A stretch of 8,358 nucleotides of DNA from Oscillospiraceae bacterium (GTDB lineage Bacteria > Bacillota > Clostridia > Oscillospirales > Ruminococcaceae), in NCBI GenBank assembly GCA_018110855.1, contig JAGBFZ010000273.1, positions 1-8,358 of the forward strand. The letters are read 5' to 3'. The notes below the pieces were generated by a model. That model did no database searches, was not told the DNA's origin, and saw only the letters and a list, made by a program, of their open reading frames with translations. Within the stretch, counting starts at the first letter, position 1; every line of letters starts with the position of its first letter. Below, one piece after another: positions 5,727 to 8,358 of this stretch. The position numbers were made by a program, and so were the translations under genes.

Positions 5727-6370
5727 GTACTTTTCCTATTCAGCTTAACAGATCTTGCAGGCGCATAAACTCCGTATTTTTCGGTGTTCTCAGATATATA
5801 TGCTCCTGCTCCCACAAGAGTATAATCCTCTATGATAACATCGTCCCTGACTGTGCAGTTCACGCCAAAAAAGCAGTTGTTTTTTATTATGACACAGCCT
5901 GCAACAGCACATTCAACAGAAAAAAAGTTAAAATCCCCGGTTTTCGAGTGATGTGCTATTGTGGTCGATGAATACAGAATATTTGATCTGCCAAGCTCAC
6001 AGTATGCACCGACTGTGCAGTTCTCCAGTATCAGGCTGCCCTCACCTATCTTATCCGTAAGAATAACTGCCGAGGGATGACAATATGTCAGCATTTCATA
6101 TCCCATACTGCTGAGAACGTTGAATTTGTCTTTTCTTATGTCATTCATTGATGAATATCCCACCGTCAGTATTATGCCGAAGGCTTCGGGGGGATATTCC
6201 TTTTTCAGCTCTGACGCTTTTACAACAGGCAGACCCATAAACTCATTGGTGCTGCAATATTCATCATCGGCAGAAAAAGCTGCAGGCTCATAGCTGTCAT
6301 CGTTAGTCAGATAATAATACATCAGCTCGGACAGCTTGTTCATTCCGAATATAACTGCTTTCTTTTTCAT
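5711..6370 (-). CDS. NeuD/PglD-like sugar acyltransferase, left-handed beta-helix
   Basis: The 219-residue protein has a Rossmann-like N-terminal half (KKKAVIFGMNKLSELMYYYL, with EFMGLPVV and IILTVGY) and a C-terminal hexapeptide-repeat half starting at the HPSA (98-101) that marks the NeuD/PglD family. Imperfect hexads run from about 108 to 192. The catalytic-type segment STTIAHHSKTGD (135-146) holds H140/H141, one of which should be the base. Relatives acetylate sialic acid hydroxyls or the 4-amino group of UDP sugars, so this enzyme probably acylates a sugar made for the downstream glycosyltransferase. No aminotransferase or sugar dehydratase accompanies it, so the substrate must come from elsewhere. 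Its ATG overlaps the stop of the ATP-grasp gene by 4 bp (ATGA) and there is no strong ribosome site, which indicates translational coupling. Confidence 0.87.
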   Translation of the reverse strand: MKKKAVIFGMNKLSELMYYYLTNDDSYEPAAFSADDEYCSTNEFMGLPVVKASELKKEYPPEAFGIILTVGYSSMNDIRKDKFNVLSSMGYEMLTYCHPSAVILTDKIGEGSLILENCTVGAYCELGRSNILYSSTTIAHHSKTGDFNFFSVECAVAGCVIIKNNCFFGVNCTVRDDVIIEDYTLVGAGAYISENTEKYGVYAPARSVKLNRKSTDIKI

Positions 6371-7572
6371 ATATTTTCAGTTTCCACTCTTATATATTCT
6401 TCCATATTATCCATTCTTTCCACCATCTGTTCAATGCTGTCATATTTGATAAGCATTGCACCTGTTCCGAGTGCGGCGTTGTCAAACATTTCAACTTGAT
6501 CACCGATATTAGTCAGGTCCTTAAAAAGAATAATATCTTTTTTTATACTGTCTTTGATATCGGTGCCTGCATAAGTTCCGTTTTTCAGCGAGTGAACAAC
6601 ATAAGATGACACGAATGTATGAATAGGCTTATTAAAATCCTCATTGATATCAAGACCTAATGCAGCCTGAACGGTACATTTTGCCAGATCAATACCGCTT
6701 GCCTCTCTGATAACGTCTGTAATAAGATTGCCGCCATTTCTCGGACCTATCTCTATAATGTAAACCTCTCCCGCAGAGTCAATAATAAAGTCCATATTTA
6801 TTGCTCCGAATTTCATATTGAGAAGTTTCATCAGACGGTTGATCTCAGCTTTAGCTTTAGCTTTCAATTCATCGGAAATATATGACGGATAACTCTCACC
6901 TATGGGAACAAGCGGATTGCAAAGCTTATCAAAATGCTCGCTCATAAAGCCTGCAAAAACCAGCTCGCCGTCAACAATAAAACCGTCTCCGGCTATCTGA
7001 TGTCCGTCACGAATAAGAAATTCTTCAACAATTACGATTTTCTGACGTGAAAAAGACATTGCTTTGCTGAATGCAGCTTCAAAGTCAGCCTCGCTGTCAA
7101 CTCTGGTTGCACCCTTGCTTCCGTTTGAATCCGATGGCTTTACCATAGCAGGCTTTCCAAGCGATCTGAAAAAATCCAAAGCTTCCTGCAAATCGGAAAA
7201 GCCCTTGCTTTTTGGTGAGTTAAAACCATGTTCGATCAGAAAAGGACGAAACTGATCCTTATGTGTCAGTATCATAACACTTTCGTAGGGATTGGTGGGA
7301 AGTCCCATTTTTTCCGCTACATATGCGGCAGTAGGTGCCGATACATCTGATGCATAAGAAACGATGCCATCTATCTGCAGCTCCTGTGCAAGCTTTAAAA
7401 CGGCATCTTTGTCAACAGTGCTGACATTATGATATTCATCAGCCAGCTTATGTGCGGGATTATCGGGAAGGTAATCCACGCTTATTACATAATGTCCAAG
7501 CTCCTTGGCAGCTTTAGTAGCGGTCATCTGAAAATAATTTCCGCCAAGCATCATAATTTTTTTCATAGCCAT
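6367..7572 (-). CDS. ATP-grasp carboxylate-amine ligase, first gene of the five-gene operon
   Basis: The 401-residue protein is a complete ATP-grasp enzyme. An N-terminal Rossmann-like region (KKIMMLGGNYFQMTATKAAKELGHYVISVD) is followed by an ATP-grasp core with K145 and the glycine-rich loop KPSDSNGSKG (145-154), VEEFL (182-186), and the metal site D261...E274-IGPRNGGN (274-282). A C-terminal region of about 100 residues ends the protein. The family joins a carboxylate to an amine (or another nucleophile) through an acyl phosphate. In polysaccharide loci such enzymes may attach amino acids or carboxylates to sugars; the actual substrates are unknown here. It most resembles carbamoyl-phosphate-synthase-like and PurK-like ATP-grasp proteins. 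The start ATG 7572 follows AAAGGTG by about 5 nt; ATG 7566 is an alternative. It leads the operon from a strong promoter. Confidence 0.88.
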   Translation of the reverse strand: MAMKKIMMLGGNYFQMTATKAAKELGHYVISVDYLPDNPAHKLADEYHNVSTVDKDAVLKLAQELQIDGIVSYASDVSAPTAAYVAEKMGLPTNPYESVMILTHKDQFRPFLIEHGFNSPKSKGFSDLQEALDFFRSLGKPAMVKPSDSNGSKGATRVDSEADFEAAFSKAMSFSRQKIVIVEEFLIRDGHQIAGDGFIVDGELVFAGFMSEHFDKLCNPLVPIGESYPSYISDELKAKAKAEINRLMKLLNMKFGAINMDFIIDSAGEVYIIEIGPRNGGNLITDVIREASGIDLAKCTVQAALGLDINEDFNKPIHTFVSSYVVHSLKNGTYAGTDIKDSIKKDIILFKDLTNIGDQVEMFDNAALGTGAMLIKYDSIEQMVERMDNMEEYIRVETENI

Positions 7573-7641
7573 TTATCACCTTTCAAATCTAAACGTTCTT
7601 AAAATCTGCCATAATCCTTCATACATACCAATTTGCATTAT

Positions 7642-7650
7642 TTTGCATTA
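7642..7650. repeat. Direct repeat TTTGCATTA, second copy at 7632-7640
   Basis: Two exact 9-bp copies with a period of 10 bp lie just inside the predicted transcript start of the five-gene operon. Copies one helical turn apart near a start site are typical of regulator binding, but they could also be simple AT-rich slippage. Confidence 0.5.
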
Positions 7651-7658
7651 TATAATTT

Positions 7659-7687
7659 ACTATACCATTTTTAAAGCATAAAGTCAA
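7659..7687 (-). promoter_or_regulatory. Promoter of the five-gene operon, extended -10
   Basis: On the minus strand TTGACT (7687-7682), 17-nt spacer and TATAGT (7664-7659), with TGG directly before the -10 box (TGN extension). The predicted start is near 7652, giving a leader of about 80 nt. A weaker overlapping pair (TTTAAA 7675-7670, TATAAT 7652-7647) is also possible. Confidence 0.78.
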
Positions 7688-7828
7688 GATAATTTATTTA
7701 TTCACACACCCCCGGATTCCTGATCTTTCTGTAAAATCTTTTGGGCTTCCTTCCGAAATGTGTTTGAAATAAGTATACCCCCATTTTTTAGGTATGTCAA
7801 TAGTTACGGTGGGATCTTATGATATTTT
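7688..7828. other. Spacer between divergent promoters, no gene seen
   Basis: This stretch lies between the -35 boxes of the two divergent promoters. The only structure noticed is a weak 5-bp inverted repeat (ATACC 7775-7779, GGTAT 7791-7795). No reading frame with a convincing start and protein character is present. It is the natural place for upstream regulator sites. Confidence 0.5.
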
Positions 7829-7838
7829 AAGATATCTT
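7829..7838. promoter_or_regulatory. Palindrome AAGATATCTT overlapping the flippase -35 box
   Basis: A perfect 10-bp palindrome whose last two bases are the first two of the TTGACA -35 box. A GATAT at 7821-7825 adds a second, spaced partner for ATATC at 7832-7836. The position fits an operator for a repressor of the flippase gene, but the site is short and AT-rich. Confidence 0.4.
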
Positions 7839-7865
7839 GACAAATTATCCTATAAATGATATACT
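7837..7865 (+). promoter_or_regulatory. Promoter of the flippase gene, consensus -35 and extended -10
   Basis: TTGACA (7837-7842), a 17-nt spacer and TATACT (7860-7865) preceded by TGA, giving a TGN extended -10. The match is close to ideal for a housekeeping sigma factor. Transcription should begin near 7872, leaving a leader of about 65 nt. That leader contains two short possible stems (GCTCC 7876-7880 with GGAGC 7895-7899, and AGCTT 7897-7901 with AAGCT 7907-7911) that overlap and so exclude each other. Confidence 0.82.
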
Positions 7866-7936
7866 GAATAAAACCGCTCCAAGCCGAACTTCCCGGAGCT
7901 TCAGGAAAGCTGTGAACAATTATTTTAAGAGAGCTT

Positions 7937-8358
7937 ATGAATTTTCTCAAAAATACAGACAAAACACAAATAAAAAATTATATATGGAACATGATCTCGG
8001 GATTGGTAAATGCGTCCGAAGCAATTGTCATCGTTTCCTTTGTATCATGGAAATTTGATATGATATATGCGGGAATAATGACGATAGCATTTACCCTTGC
8101 CAATATTTTCATGCAGATAGGCGGCATTGGAATAAGACCGTATCAGGTCGCAAACTACCGCATTATATCTTTCCGTTCCTTTTTCAGATTCAGAGCCGCT
8201 GTTGTGGGAGTAATGCTGGCAGCGGTCATAGTCTATGATTTGTTTTTTTTATCTGTGGGGACCTATACACCGCAAAAGTGTGTGATTATTGCCCTGGTAT
8301 GCCTGTGGTATGTGGCGGAAGCATTTGAGGAGATCTTCTCCTCTCAGCTCCATGCGGC
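7937..8358 (+). CDS. Polysaccharide/oligosaccharide flippase (Wzx/MVF type), N-terminal part, cut by window edge
   Basis: The frame opens after a TGA at 7913-7915. Its first ATG is 7937, preceded by a modest AAGAGAG site, and it runs 140 codons to the right edge without a stop. The protein starts with a short polar tail (NFLKNTDKTQIKNY), then hydrophobic helices at about 15-36, 38-60, 85-105 and 114-128. The segment IGGIGIRPYQVANY (61-74) and the later WYVAEAFEEIFSSQLHA resemble the conserved loops of Clostridia-type oligosaccharide flippases (RNFQVSD... and EAFEDVF...LQ). Such proteins flip undecaprenyl-diphosphate-linked repeat units for capsule or other surface glycans. It is divergent from the five-gene operon and probably begins the next envelope-glycan gene set beyond the window. 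Confidence 0.8.
   Translation, partial: MNFLKNTDKTQIKNYIWNMISGLVNASEAIVIVSFVSWKFDMIYAGIMTIAFTLANIFMQIGGIGIRPYQVANYRIISFRSFFRFRAAVVGVMLAAVIVYDLFFLSVGTYTPQKCVIIALVCLWYVAEAFEEIFSSQLHA

Noticed and set aside
7837..8058. Plus-strand frame of 73 codons starting with TTG
   Set aside because: Its TTG start is the first half of the TTGACA -35 box, the frame has no ribosome site, and it overlaps the flippase gene, whose protein is clearly the real one.

Overview
The window looks like chromosomal DNA of a low-to-moderate-GC anaerobic Firmicute, most likely a Ruminococcus-like (Oscillospiraceae) gut or rumen bacterium. This assignment is inference. It rests on the style of the proteins (a secreted transglutaminase-like protein with FnIII modules, Firmicute-type EamA/SMR half-transporters, a Clostridia-type oligosaccharide flippase), GGAGG-type ribosome sites, and strong promoters with extended -10 boxes. 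There are no tRNA or rRNA genes, CRISPR arrays or recognisable insertion sequences.

Layout. (1) 1-1271, minus: a membrane-anchored hydrolase/transferase of the sulfatase/alkaline phosphatase superfamily, cut by the left edge. (2) 1272-1577: non-coding, with a candidate promoter, a 16-bp hairpin and a 14-bp palindrome. (3) 1578-3887, minus: a secreted transglutaminase-like protein with two nearly identical FnIII modules, followed in the same reading frame, after a single TGA, by an HEXXH metallopeptidase domain. The peptidase part has no signal peptide and no good ribosome site. A perfect 13-bp hairpin lies 12 nt past the TGA and covers the only usable start codon (GTG). (4) 4034-7572, minus: a compact five-gene operon, in transcription order ATP-grasp ligase, NeuD/PglD-like acyltransferase, family 2 glycosyltransferase with two C-terminal membrane helices, and two small SMR/EamA-type membrane proteins. 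Three of its four junctions overlap. (5) 7573-7936: a divergent regulatory region with two near-consensus promoters. (6) 7937 to the right edge, plus: start of a Wzx/MVF-type polysaccharide flippase.

How it fits together. The operon looks like a small pathway that loads a modified sugar onto a polyprenyl phosphate (glycosyltransferase), flips it (paired SMR proteins, as in the ArnC/ArnE/ArnF logic) and decorates it or its precursor (acyltransferase plus ATP-dependent ligase). With the flippase on one side and the membrane sulfatase/phosphotransferase-like protein on the other, the region reads as a cell-envelope glycopolymer locus. The transglutaminase-like protein and metallopeptidase are probably surface or secreted functions. 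The points most worth checking are the TGA/hairpin junction between them and the specific chemistry of the five-gene operon.
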